Below, piece after piece: positions 49,827 through 59,100 of a stretch of DNA of 64,000 nt. This DNA comes from Candidatus Eremiobacter antarcticus (GTDB lineage Bacteria > Vulcanimicrobiota > Vulcanimicrobiia > Eremiobacterales > Eremiobacteraceae): positions 62,001 to 126,000 of the forward strand of contig QHBK01000003.1 in NCBI GenBank assembly GCA_003244105.1, given 5' to 3'. Under the pieces are notes generated by a model that saw nothing but the letters and a program-made list of their open reading frames with translations, was not told the origin of the DNA and made no database searches. The position numbers and the translations under genes were made by a program. Each line of letters opens with the position of its first letter. Positions within the stretch are counted from its first letter, which is position 1.

Positions 49827-50357
49827 TCAGGCTTCGATGCGCTCATCGATGGACACGTCGTACAAGAACAAGAACTTATACCATTCGCCCGGCACGGTGT
49901 GACGCTTGACCTGGATCCACGGAATGTATTTGGGCGTCCTCGGCTTGCGGCGCAACTGAAGATTCGCGTGCTGCGGCGTCCGGTTGTTCTTGCGGTTGTT
50001 GCAGATGAGACAGGCGCAGACCAGGTTCTCCCAGGTCGAGGGCCCGCCCACCGAGCGCGGCACGACGTGATCGACCGTCATCTGACCCTCGCCTTTGCGC
50101 CCGCAGTACTGGCACGTATAGTCGTCGCGCAGCAAGACGTTCTTCTTGGTGAGGGCGACCTGCTGACGCGGCCTGCGGATGTAATACAGCATCCGGATGA
50201 TGGACGGCATGCGGATCTCGATCGTGGCCGAGCGCAAGAGGCGGTCGTTATGATGAAGCACCTCCGCCTTGCCCGAGAAGACGAGCTTGACGGCGCGCTG
50301 CATCGAGGTCACGTTGAGCGCCTCGTAGGTCGCGTTGAGGACGAGGACGTCGGTCAT
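49827..50357 (-). CDS. HNH endonuclease
   Basis: The protein has 176 residues. An N-terminal segment VLVLNATYEALNVTSMQRAV is typical of the HNH family found beside DNA-metabolism genes. The HNH core is CQYCGRKGEGQMTVDHVVPRSVGG, then WENLVCACLICNNRKNNRTP with the zinc-binding cysteines. It may be a housekeeping or restriction-type nuclease; no partner restriction genes are adjacent. It overlaps the DUF1844 stop by 4 bases. Confidence 0.92.
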   Translation of the reverse strand: MTDVLVLNATYEALNVTSMQRAVKLVFSGKAEVLHHNDRLLRSATIEIRMPSIIRMLYYIRRPRQQVALTKKNVLLRDDYTCQYCGRKGEGQMTVDHVVPRSVGGPSTWENLVCACLICNNRKNNRTPQHANLQLRRKPRTPKYIPWIQVKRHTVPGEWYKFLFLYDVSIDERIEA

Positions 50358-50686
50358 CGCGTTTTACTCAGGCTGCGAACGTATTCGATCTGGAGCTGTG
50401 TCAGCATACCTTCGATCGCCAGCGTCGCTTCATTTTCGAGGATCGGCTTGACCGAGGCGAGCAGAGCGTTGGCCGCATCGATGGCGCATCTCGCCTCGCG
50501 CAGATCGGGCGCGGCGTCTCGGGGCGGCGCCTCCGAGTGGAGGTTTCCGGCAGCGGTCTCGATGAGCAGCGAAAGCATGCTGAAAGCAAGGTCGCGCATG
50601 GGCAGCAGGGTGCCAAACGCGGGGGTGGGTCGCTCGGGCGTTTGCTCTGGTTCTCCGCTCATCGCAGCATCATCGTTTGGCTTCAC
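50354..50686 (-). CDS. DUF1844 family protein
   Basis: The protein has 110 residues from the GTG at 50686 (an ATG at 50662 also fits). The DUF1844 pattern is visible: FGTLLPMRDLAFSMLSLLIE, LREARCAIDAANALLASVKPIL and MLTQLQIEYVRSL. The family is helical and of unknown function. It is coupled to the HNH gene. The usual DUF1844 phrase with a Leu-Gly pair is replaced here by AAGNLHSEAPP. Confidence 0.8.
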   Translation of the reverse strand: MKPNDDAAMSGEPEQTPERPTPAFGTLLPMRDLAFSMLSLLIETAAGNLHSEAPPRDAAPDLREARCAIDAANALLASVKPILENEATLAIEGMLTQLQIEYVRSLSKTR

Positions 50687-50748
50687 TTTAAGCGAAGCAG
50701 GGTGGCGCCCCCTGCAGGCGCCGCGATGGGCGAACCGGCTCGGACCGC

Positions 50749-51378
50749 CTAGTGCTTGGCGGCGGCGGCCATCTGCAAGAAGTATCTGTGGATGCGCAAG
50801 TCGTCGGTCAGTTCAGGATGAAATGAAGTGCCGAGCAGATTTTTTTGCCACACCATCACGCCCTTGCCCTCGACGTAAGCGAGGATGTGCGCTCCGCCCC
50901 AGACCGATTCTATCCATGGCGAGCGGATGAACACGCCCGGAAATGGTTTGCCTTCGAGCCCTTCGATCTCGAGCGCTTCCTCGGCGCTCTCGATCTGCCG
51001 GCCGAAAGCGTTGCGCTTCACCTCGATGTGCAACAATCCCAAGGTGGGTTGTTTCGAGCCCGTCACCTTGTCCGCCATGACGATCATGCCCATACAGGTC
51101 CCCCACACGGGCATGCCCAGGTGGGCGCGCTCCCGCAGAGGTCCGGCAATCTGGAAACGGTCGAGCAGCGTTCCGACCGCCGTTGACTCACCGCCGGGAA
51201 TGATCAGGCCGTCCACCTGCTCGAGCTCCGCCGCGGTCTTTACGCGCACCCCGTGCGCCTTGCACTCCTGCAGCGCGGCCACGTGCTCGTCGATATCGCC
51301 TTGCAGTGCGAGGACGCCGATGCGCAAGCCGTCCGCAGGCGGCGCAAGCGCCGCGCGCTTGGGTTTGGGGCGCGGCAC
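50749..51378 (-). CDS. pdxT: Pyridoxal 5'-phosphate synthase glutaminase subunit
   Basis: The protein has 209 residues. IGVLALQGDIDEHVAAL, GLIIPGGESTAVGTLL, PVWGTCMGMIVMA (catalytic Cys) and GTSFHPELTDD (His/Glu of the triad). It supplies ammonia to PdxS. It follows pdxS by 2 bases on the same strand, the standard PdxST pair. Confidence 0.96.
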   Translation of the reverse strand: MPRPKPKRAALAPPADGLRIGVLALQGDIDEHVAALQECKAHGVRVKTAAELEQVDGLIIPGGESTAVGTLLDRFQIAGPLRERAHLGMPVWGTCMGMIVMADKVTGSKQPTLGLLHIEVKRNAFGRQIESAEEALEIEGLEGKPFPGVFIRSPWIESVWGGAHILAYVEGKGVMVWQKNLLGTSFHPELTDDLRIHRYFLQMAAAAKH

Positions 51379-51380
51379 TG

Positions 51381-52265
51381 TTACCAGCCGCGGCCCGCGA
51401 GCAATTGCTCTTTGGGGATCTGGCCGATCTCCAAGCCGGGCATGGGGGCCCCCAGCTCTTTGCTGACCTCGAGCACGACCTTAGGATCGTCGAAGTAATG
51501 CGTCGCTTCGACCACGGCCTTGGCGGTTTTCGCGGGATTCGCGCTCTTGAAGATGCCTGAGCCGACGAACACGCCTTCGCTGCCGAGCTGCATGCACAGC
51601 GCAGCGTCGGCTGGCGTTGCGATGCCGCCTGCCACAAACATCACGACCGGCAAGCGGCCGGCCTGCGCGACCTCGCGCACCAGCTCCAGCGGCGCTCCCA
51701 GGTCACGTGAGGCAGCGACAAGCTCTTCTTCCGGAAGCGTCGTCAGGCGCCGTATTTCGTCGTTGACTTGGCGCAGATGACGTATCGCTTCGACGATGTT
51801 GCCGGAGCCCGCCTCGCCCTTGGTCCGGATCATGGCCGCACCTTCGGCGATTCTGCGCAGCGCCTCGCCGAGGTTGCGCGCGCCGCAGACGAACGGAACC
51901 GTGAACGGCCGTTTGTCGATGTGATACGCGTCATCGGCGGGCGTGAGGACTTCGCTCTCATCGATGAAGTCGATGCCGAGCGCCTCCAACACCTGCGCTT
52001 CCACGAAGTGCCCGATGCGAGCCTTGGCCATGACCGGAATGGTCACCGCATCCATGATGCGCTGGACGATTTCGATGGCGGCCATGCGCGCGACGCCGCC
52101 CTCTTTGCGGATATCGGCGGGCACGCGCTCTAACGCCATCACGGCGACTGCGCCTGCTTCCTGCGCGATGATCGCCTGCTCGGGAGTGGTCACATCCATG
52201 ATGACGCCGGCCTTGAGCATCTGCGCCAAGCCGCGTTTGATTTTTTCAGTGCCTTTTTGCTTCAC
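51381..52265 (-). CDS. pdxS: Pyridoxal 5'-phosphate synthase PdxS
   Basis: The protein has 294 residues. [40 protein letters not shown] (catalytic Lys), [30 protein letters not shown] and [14 protein letters not shown]. It makes PLP from ribose 5-phosphate, glyceraldehyde 3-phosphate and ammonia in the deoxyxylulose-independent pathway. PLP is used by the decarboxylase and the aminotransferase in this window. Confidence 0.97.
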   Translation of the reverse strand: MKQKGTEKIKRGLAQMLKAGVIMDVTTPEQAIIAQEAGAVAVMALERVPADIRKEGGVARMAAIEIVQRIMDAVTIPVMAKARIGHFVEAQVLEALGIDFIDESEVLTPADDAYHIDKRPFTVPFVCGARNLGEALRRIAEGAAMIRTKGEAGSGNIVEAIRHLRQVNDEIRRLTTLPEEELVAASRDLGAPLELVREVAQAGRLPVVMFVAGGIATPADAALCMQLGSEGVFVGSGIFKSANPAKTAKAVVEATHYFDDPKVVLEVSKELGAPMPGLEIGQIPKEQLLAGRGW

Positions 52266-52644
52266 AACGATACCTCTTCCATGATGTCTATGCTACCAAA
52301 AATCGCCGGCTCCGTGTACCCCTCGTCCAGACAATCGGCGGAGCGTTCGGCCGCGCGGCCAACGCTGCGCCGCACAGATGCTAAAGCGTGCGCGCGGTCA
52401 GGGTTTGGACGTGCTTGCCGGTGATGCGCGGGGCGCGAACCTCGAGGGCGACGGCAGCGGTATGCGCGCCCGGGACTGCGGCAAAGGAGAGATGGGAGCC
52501 GCGTGCCCGCGCCGTTCATGCATCAACGCCCGGTCCCCGATGTAGCGGCCGATCTGCACGAACAGGATGAGGATGAGGGCGGCGGCCATCAACGCGATGG
52601 ATGCGTACAAGGCGGGGGGAGTGCGGCGAATGGTGATTCCAGCC
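52266..52644. other. Intergenic region pdxS-pilT
   Basis: This 379-bp gap on the minus strand holds a possible 70-residue membrane protein (52398-52610). I see no promoter, terminator or RNA gene with confidence. Confidence 0.4.
52398..52610 (-). CDS. Possible small single-pass membrane protein
   Basis: From a TTG at 52610 the frame gives YASIALMAAALILILFVQIG followed by RYIGDRALMHERRG and a Pro/Ser-rich tail. One strong membrane helix is visible. No ribosome-binding site is evident and the tail looks low in information, so it may be chance. Confidence 0.3.
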   Translation of the reverse strand: MYASIALMAAALILILFVQIGRYIGDRALMHERRGHAAPISPLPQSRARIPLPSPSRFAPRASPASTSKP

Positions 52645-53778
52645 TTAGAAAGTGCCCATTTCCTGGAGATCCGCCCCGCTCGTGATGTGCCCTTCGATCG
52701 CCAAACGGAACTCTGTGGGGCGGTCGGCCTTCGAGTAGGCTTCCTTCTCCGTCACGAGGCCGCTTTGATACAAGTCGATCAACGATTGCGTGAACGTCTG
52801 CATGCCGTCGAAACTGCCTCCGGAAATGTATTGATACATGTCCGTGAACTTGCCTTCCATCACCAAGCTTCTGATGGTCGGAGTGGCGATGAGCACTTCG
52901 ACCGACGGCACGAGGCCAGAGCCGTCCAGCCTAGTCAACAGCCGCTGTGAGACGATGCCGCGTAGGCTCGTGGCGAGCTGCACCATGAACATCTTGCGGT
53001 TGGACTCCGGCAGGGCATCCATGATGCGCTCGAGCGCTTGCGTCGTGTTCTGCGTGTGTAGAGTGGACAGCACCAGGTGGCCCGTCTCGGCCGCGGTGAG
53101 CGCGGTGATGATCGTCTCAGGATCGCGCATCTCGCCGATGAGGATCACGTCGGGGTCTTGCCGCAACGCCTGCTTCAAAGCGATGGTAAATGAGGAGGTA
53201 TCGATGCCCACCTCGCGCTGCGAGATGATGCACATCTTGTCGGAATGGATGTATTCGATAGGATCTTCGATCGTCACGATGTGCCGCCGCTGCGTCGAAT
53301 TGATGAAGTCGATCATCGACGCGAGCGTCGTCGATTTTCCCGTGCCCGTCGCGCCCGTCAGCAGCACGATGCCGTCGCGGTGTTCGCACAGCGCTCGAAT
53401 CGAGGGCGGCAGACGCAGTTCCTCAAAACTTGGGATGTCGAGCCGCACCGAGCGGAAGGCGGCGCTGACCGTTCCGCGCTGGAAGAACGCGTTCACGCGG
53501 AAGCGCCCGTGTCCGTGCAGCCCGTATGCGTAGTCGAGTTCCTTCTTGTCGGTGAACTCTTGCTGTTGCGCGTGCGTCATCGAAGCGAAGACGATGTTCT
53601 CGCACTCCGACAACGATAATGGCCGCTCGCCCAACGGTTTGAGCACGCCTTGGGCGCGAGCCATCGGCGGCGCGGCAGCCTTCAGATGCAAGTCCGAGGC
53701 GCCGATCGACAACACCTGACGCAGCAGGCTGTCGAGATCGGGCAGAGTCTGGTGGTCCCGAGCGGCTAACGTGTCCAC
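52645..53778 (-). CDS. pilT: Twitching motility ATPase PilT
   Basis: The protein has 377 residues from the GTG at 53778. Residues show the PilT/secretion-ATPase fold: SIGASDLHLKAAAPP, Walker A LLTGATGTGKSTTLASM, ASP box HIVTIEDPIEYIHSDK, Walker B DVILIGEMRDPETI, His box GHLVLSTLHTQN and the end SFDGMQTFTQSLIDLYQSG. It retracts type IV pili. No pilin or PilB gene is in the window. The gene is divergent from ispE. Confidence 0.95.
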   Translation of the reverse strand: MDTLAARDHQTLPDLDSLLRQVLSIGASDLHLKAAAPPMARAQGVLKPLGERPLSLSECENIVFASMTHAQQQEFTDKKELDYAYGLHGHGRFRVNAFFQRGTVSAAFRSVRLDIPSFEELRLPPSIRALCEHRDGIVLLTGATGTGKSTTLASMIDFINSTQRRHIVTIEDPIEYIHSDKMCIISQREVGIDTSSFTIALKQALRQDPDVILIGEMRDPETIITALTAAETGHLVLSTLHTQNTTQALERIMDALPESNRKMFMVQLATSLRGIVSQRLLTRLDGSGLVPSVEVLIATPTIRSLVMEGKFTDMYQYISGGSFDGMQTFTQSLIDLYQSGLVTEKEAYSKADRPTEFRLAIEGHITSGADLQEMGTF

Positions 53779-53913
53779 TGATGTTGCACTCCGTAGATGG
53801 GAATGAGGGCTCTTGGCTTCACGGGAAGGGTTGGCGCTTGTGATTGACCGTAACCCAGGTATCGGACGGAGCGGGCTTGGGCAGGAGCCGATGACTAGGC
53901 GGGACATGAGCGC

Positions 53914-54825
53914 GTGAAGCTTCCTTTCAGCCTCAAAGCGCCTGCGAAAATCAACCTGCGCTTGCGAGTCGACGGCGTCGGCGACGCCGGATTGCACCGC
54001 ATCCACAGCATGATGGCAGACCTCGGTTTGTCGGACGAGATTCGCTTCGAGGATACAAGCGACGGATTTTGCGTCGAATGCGACCCGCCGCTCGTTCCGG
54101 AAAGGGAAAACCTCGCATGGCGCGCGCCGATGAGCCTGCAGTCGCCGCTGCCTCAGGTGCGCATCAACGTTCTCAAGCGCATCCCACTGGAAGCCGGTCT
54201 GGGAGGCGGCAGCTCGGACGCGGCCGCTGCGTTGCGCGGCATCGCGATGATTATGGAAGCTCGCGGTGAGCCTGTGACTCCGCAAGCGATGCTCGAGGCT
54301 GCCTCTCGCACCGGTGCAGATGTCCCCGCGTGTCTGTGCGAGGGATTGAAAGTCGTCGAAGGCTACGGCGAGCGAGTACGGCCGCTCGATTGCCGTTTGC
54401 CTCCGTGGTCGATCGTGCTGTTGCGGTGCGGGGCCGGCGTTTTGACGGCACGCGCCTACGCATTGCTGGACGACGATCGAAGCCGCGTGGCGGACAGCTC
54501 CAATCCTGCAGACGTGGCGCGCGACGACGAGGCGATCGAAGGGATGCGCCACGCGCTTGACTCCTGCGATTTTTCCCAGTTCCGAAGTTTGCTCCACAAC
54601 GATTTCACGGATGTCGTGGAGCGCGCCTATCCGCACATCGCCCGAGCACGCCGGCGCCTGGAAGGACTGGGCGCGCAGGCAACGCTGTTGTGCGGCAGCG
54701 GGTCGTGCGTGGCCGGTTTTTACGAGCGCACCGCGGGCGCGAGCGCTGCCGTGCAAGCGTTGGCCGGCGCGTCCGGGTGTTGGTCGGCGCTCACCGCTTT
54801 CGCGCCTGCCGGTGCCGCCGTTTGA
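53914..54825 (+). CDS. ispE: 4-diphosphocytidyl-2-C-methyl-D-erythritol kinase
   Basis: The protein has 303 residues with a GTG start. GHMP kinase motifs: LKAPAKINLRLRV, RIPLEAGLGGGSSDAAAALR and a C-terminal LLCGSGSCVAGFY. It phosphorylates CDP-ME in the MEP pathway for isoprenoids, supplying uppS. The nucleotidyltransferase downstream starts inside its stop codon. Confidence 0.94.
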   Translation: MKLPFSLKAPAKINLRLRVDGVGDAGLHRIHSMMADLGLSDEIRFEDTSDGFCVECDPPLVPERENLAWRAPMSLQSPLPQVRINVLKRIPLEAGLGGGSSDAAAALRGIAMIMEARGEPVTPQAMLEAASRTGADVPACLCEGLKVVEGYGERVRPLDCRLPPWSIVLLRCGAGVLTARAYALLDDDRSRVADSSNPADVARDDEAIEGMRHALDSCDFSQFRSLLHNDFTDVVERAYPHIARARRRLEGLGAQATLLCGSGSCVAGFYERTAGASAAVQALAGASGCWSALTAFAPAGAAV

Positions 54826-55625
54826 GCGGCGCGGAGAAGCACTTCACCGTCGTCGCCCTGGCGGGTGGATCGTTGGAAGCCGATTTTCGAAAAGCCGGCT
54901 ACGGCGTCCCCAACAAAGCGTATCTCCCGGTCGGCGGCGTCTTGATGATCGTGCGTGTGTTGCGCGCCCTCCGTGAGGCGGGATCCGTCAGCCGCATCCG
55001 CTGCGTCACCGAGCGAGCGGCGTTCGCGGACATTCCCGAGGGGCAAGACCTGTGCGATGAGGTCATCGAGCCTGAGGGAGAACTCGTCGGCAGCATGCTC
55101 GCCGGCCTGCGTGGACTGCCGGCCGAGGAACGAGTGCTGGTCGCCGCGACCGACATGGCTTTGTTGAGCGCGGGTTCCGTCGACGCATTCTCCGCACGCG
55201 CCGCGCAGGCCGACTGTGACATTGGTTATGGATTTGTAGAGCGGCGAACACACGACCGACGCTATCCGGGCGTGCGGCACACCTGGGTGCGTCTGCGCGA
55301 AGGAACATTCTGCGGCGGCGGCTTGAGCATTGTGCGCGCGGGATGCGCCGGCCAGATTCAGTCGGTGTTGCGCCGGTTCACGGCGGCGCGCAAATCTCCG
55401 CTCAAGCTTGCGAAGCTCTTCTCGCCGATGCTGGTCTTCAAGGCGTTGAGCGGCACGCTTCCCATCGCGGAGCTCGAAGAACGCGCGACCGCGATCACGG
55501 GCCTGCGATGCCGCGGCATCATGTGCCCCGAGCCGGAGGTGGCGGTCAACGTCGATCGGTTCGAGGATCTACGTGCGGTTGAGGCCATCTTGCGCGATCG
55601 CGCTTGCGTGCAGGTCCTCAGCTAA
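54822..55625 (+). CDS. MobA-like NTP transferase
   Basis: The protein has 267 residues from a TTG overlapping the ispE stop (TTGA). FTVVALAGGSLEADF, then PNKAYLPVGGVLMIVRVLRALREAG, is a nucleotidyltransferase start; VLVAATDMALLSAGSVDAF holds the metal-binding Asp. The usual Lys/Arg of the GxGxR motif reads GGSLEADFRK. Next to ispE one would expect IspD, but the motifs are closer to MobA/CofC-type enzymes; the substrate is open. Confidence 0.85.
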   Translation: MSGAEKHFTVVALAGGSLEADFRKAGYGVPNKAYLPVGGVLMIVRVLRALREAGSVSRIRCVTERAAFADIPEGQDLCDEVIEPEGELVGSMLAGLRGLPAEERVLVAATDMALLSAGSVDAFSARAAQADCDIGYGFVERRTHDRRYPGVRHTWVRLREGTFCGGGLSIVRAGCAGQIQSVLRRFTAARKSPLKLAKLFSPMLVFKALSGTLPIAELEERATAITGLRCRGIMCPEPEVAVNVDRFEDLRAVEAILRDRACVQVLS

Positions 55626-56144
55626 TCCGATGCCTTGCGAGCGATAGTGCTTCGTCAAACGCACATACGCGGGCGCGCCGACCGTAAGCCATTTCTGGGA
55701 ACTGCCTTCTAACCGTTTCTTCAACGCGGCGGGCGCGCCGGCCGCCAGCATCTCGTCCGGAATCTCTTGGTCCTCCAGCACGACGGACCCGGCGGCCACA
55801 AGCGCTCGTCGACCGATGACCGCACGATCGAGCACGACGGCGTTCATGCCGATGAGCGCGCCGCTCTTCACGTGACACGCCTCCAAGATGGCGCCGTGAC
55901 CGATCGTCACGTTGTCTTCGATCACCGTGTCGTGTCCTTCGTAGACGTGGATGACGGCGTTGTCCTGCACCGATGTGTTCTCACCGATGTGAATGGCGGC
56001 TTCGTCGCCCCGCAAAACCGCGCCGAACCACACGCTGACGCCGTCAGCCAGTTCGACGTCGCCGATGATGCTCGCGGTCGGCGCGATGAAGACGCCTTTG
56101 CCGATTTTCGGAGACTTGCCGTCAAACGTCAGAATGCAGGCCAA
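55569..56144 (-). CDS. Gamma-carbonic-anhydrase-like hexapeptide protein
   Basis: The protein has 191 residues. Left-handed beta-helix repeats: PTASIIGDVELADGVSVWFG, AVLRGDEAAIHIGENTSVQDNAVIHV, then GHGAILEACHVKSGALIGMNAVVLD. Metal histidines appear in NAVIHV, ...TIGHGAIL and EACHV. The family (YrdA/PaaY) includes active and inactive carbonic anhydrases. Its 3' end overlaps the convergent transferase gene by 57 bases; it begins at a TTG inside the end of the RNase gene. Confidence 0.92.
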   Translation of the reverse strand: MACILTFDGKSPKIGKGVFIAPTASIIGDVELADGVSVWFGAVLRGDEAAIHIGENTSVQDNAVIHVYEGHDTVIEDNVTIGHGAILEACHVKSGALIGMNAVVLDRAVIGRRALVAAGSVVLEDQEIPDEMLAAGAPAALKKRLEGSSQKWLTVGAPAYVRLTKHYRSQGIGLAEDLHASAIAQDGLNRT

Positions 56145-59100
56145 TCACCGCTCTCCTGACTGGATTCCGGAGCGCTCTCAGAATTCGGTGAAGAGCTTTC
56201 GCCCGCACCCGGCTCATCCTGACCCTGCTGCCGCCTTCGCTCCTGAGCGCGTTCCCGCGCGCGCGCCTTGCGCTCTTCCAACTCCGCCGCATCGCTCACG
56301 AAGAGCGAAGAGTCAGATGCCCCGGTACCCAGGGAGATGCCGCCGGCATCTTCATCCATGTCTTCAAGCGACGACAACACAGCGGTGTCGGCCTCTGCAG
56401 GCTTGGCGGCCGGCGCCGCCGTGACGTCCGGCGGTGGATAGAGCTGACGCACTTTTCCTTTCGGAACCGGAGGCGCGTCGGCGGGCCGCATCAGAGCCCC
56501 GCGCGAGGCGGCCTTGGCACGCTTCCCGGCCGGCTGCTCGGAGCCGGTCTCCACGCCGTCGTTAGGAGGCGGATACAATTGCTTGACGGCAGGTCCCTCA
56601 CGCCTGGCGGGGGCCGGGCGGCCGCGCTCGCGAGAATCGCGCCGCGGGGGAGGACGACGTTCCCCGCCATCCGGCGGCCTTGACGTTTCAAGGCCGGACG
56701 GTGACGCGGCGTGTTCGTCCGTTCGGGGCGGCCTTGGGATCCCGCGTTGGGGACCCGCCGCGCGCGGATGCGCAACGTCGGACGGCGCGGCCGTTTCGCG
56801 CGGGCGCTGAGTCGTTTGGCGCGGTTGAAGCGTCCCTTCGTCGCTCGGTCTTGCGCTCGTGGGATCCGTTCGCAGGGTCGCTCCGCCGTAGCCGGTTCCG
56901 CGCGCTGGGCGCTCGCGAACCGCACCGCTTTCCCGTCCACGTTCCGGCGGTTTAGCGCGATCGCTCCGGGCTCTGCGAAGCCCAGCCGAGGGCAGAACTT
57001 CCACGTGCGCGGCTTCCGCGGGCTTGGGAGTCACGACGACGTCGAGTTCATCTGCATCGTAATCATCCGCAACTGGTTCCCGCTGGCGAGTCTGCGACTG
57101 CGAAGGGCGGGGGCTCGCGGCGCCTCGCAGAGGCTGCCGTTCTTGCGCAGGCCTCGGCCGGCGAACCGAAGCGGCGTCAGCCGGCTGGCGCGTGCCGCCC
57201 CTTGCAAAGTCGTCATCCGCCGGCCGGGCCGGCTTGGCCATCACCGGTTTACCGTAAAGCTGACGCACCGCGCCGTAGCGCTTGGCTGCCGGCGCCTGAG
57301 CGCCGCTGCGCGGATCCACGACCGTCTCGAGCTCATCGACGCTCTCTCGGCCAAATGATGGCGTCCGATCGACGCGGGAATAGCGGCCTGCGTTTATAGG
57401 CGCGCCCCCGCGCGGGGAAATGGCGGGTCGGGTCGGCCGGACGCCGCCGCTGAGCGCGTCATCGCGCCTCGATGCTATGGCGCGCCCTGTCTCGGAGCGC
57501 CGGGCGGGCTCGCGTCGAGTTGGCTCAGGCGTGCGTCGAGCCGGCGCCGGTGGCGCAGCGCGGCGTTGAACCGGCTCACGCTCGCCTTCCTGCCGGTAGG
57601 CATCGTACGCATCGTCCTCACCGCCTGCTGCCGCCGCGCCGGGCTCCAAACCGCGGCCCTTTCCTCGGCCTCTGCGGCGGCGCCGCCGGCGGGTGGCTTC
57701 GGCGTCATCGGAAGCCTCCGACGGAGCGAGCACAACCTCTTCGAGCGGCTCTACGCTCAAGGCCGCCTCCTCCGCGTCCGATTCATAGTCGATGTCGCCG
57801 TCGCCGCCCACGATGAGAGGCTGCTTTTGGTGCCCTCTGGGACCGCCTTGGAACGGCGTTCGCCGCCCCCCGCCTCCGCGCGAGCGCCCGCGGTCAGCAG
57901 GCTCGGTTTTCGGCCGTTGCCCGCTCGTGCGGGCCGCGGTCTGCTCGGGCAGCGCTGCCTTGATGGGGCGCCGCACCGGGGGAGTCCGATCTTCTTCCTC
58001 TTCCTCTAAAGAGAAGGCGACGCGTTGAGACCGGCGCGGACGCTGGGTTGACGGTTGCGGCGCCGTGCCGCCCCGCTGCGCTCCGTCTTCGTCGCCGCCC
58101 GCTGCGCTTGCCGCAACGCGCGCGATCGCCGGGGCCGGCGGAGCGATGGGCGCCTCGCCGACGACGCCTTTGCCATGTCCACGTTCGCGCCGCTTTCTGC
58201 GCTGACCCAGCGGCAACGGCTCAGCCAAGTCGGCGCGCAACATGTTGTCATCCGCTCCCGTGATCTTGACGCGGATAGTCTGACCGCTGCCATTCGCGGC
58301 GTCCTTCACTTCGGTCAGGTAGCCGTTGATCACGGCCACGCCGGACGCCGGATTGGGCAGCCGCACCTGCAGCAGCTCCACTTCCAGCACCGATCCCGCT
58401 GTGGGCGCCGAGCGCAGCCGGCGCGCCTCTTCGACGAGCACCTGCTCGCGATGACGCTGCGGCTCTGCGAACAACCGGACCTCGAGGTCATGATCGTGCA
58501 TGAGCCGGTCAAGCTCTTCGTGGTACCAGCCGAGCAGCTGCGTCGCGACGGCCGGATCCGTGACGACGTCGAACTTCTTGCCGCGCGCTCCATTGCTGCG
58601 CTTTGTCCGGATCTGGCGAAGCACGCCGATCGCGACGGTTTCGCTGGACATCACGCTTCCCAAGCCCGTGCAATACGGGCAGTCCGAGCGCAACTGACCG
58701 GCGAGATCCTTGCCGACTCGCTTGCGCGTGAACTCCAAGAGGCCGAGGTTGGAGAACACCTGGATGGTGCTGCGCGTGCGGTCGCGGCGCAGCGATTCCG
58801 TCAATGTGCCGATCACTTGCTCGCGGCTGCGCTCGTGCGTCATGTCGATGAAGTCGACCACGATGATGCCGCCGATATCGCGCAGCCGCACTTGGCGCGC
58901 GATCTCGGCCGCGGCCTCGATGTTGGTCCGCACGATCGTGTCTTCCAGGTTGCGGCCGCCGGTGAACTTGCCCGTGTTGACGTCGATGACGGTCAGCGCC
59001 TCGGTGTGTTCCAAGACCAAGTGGCCGCCCGACGGCAATGGGATCTTGGGCTTGAGCAGCTTTTGCAGCTCCTCGTCGATGCCGCGCGCGGCGAAGAGCG

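Noticed and set aside
52645-54756. A 703-codon reading of pilT extending through ispE on the other strand
   Set aside because: PilT family length and a GTG with a ribosome-binding site at 53778 fit; the extra frame overlaps ispE fully.
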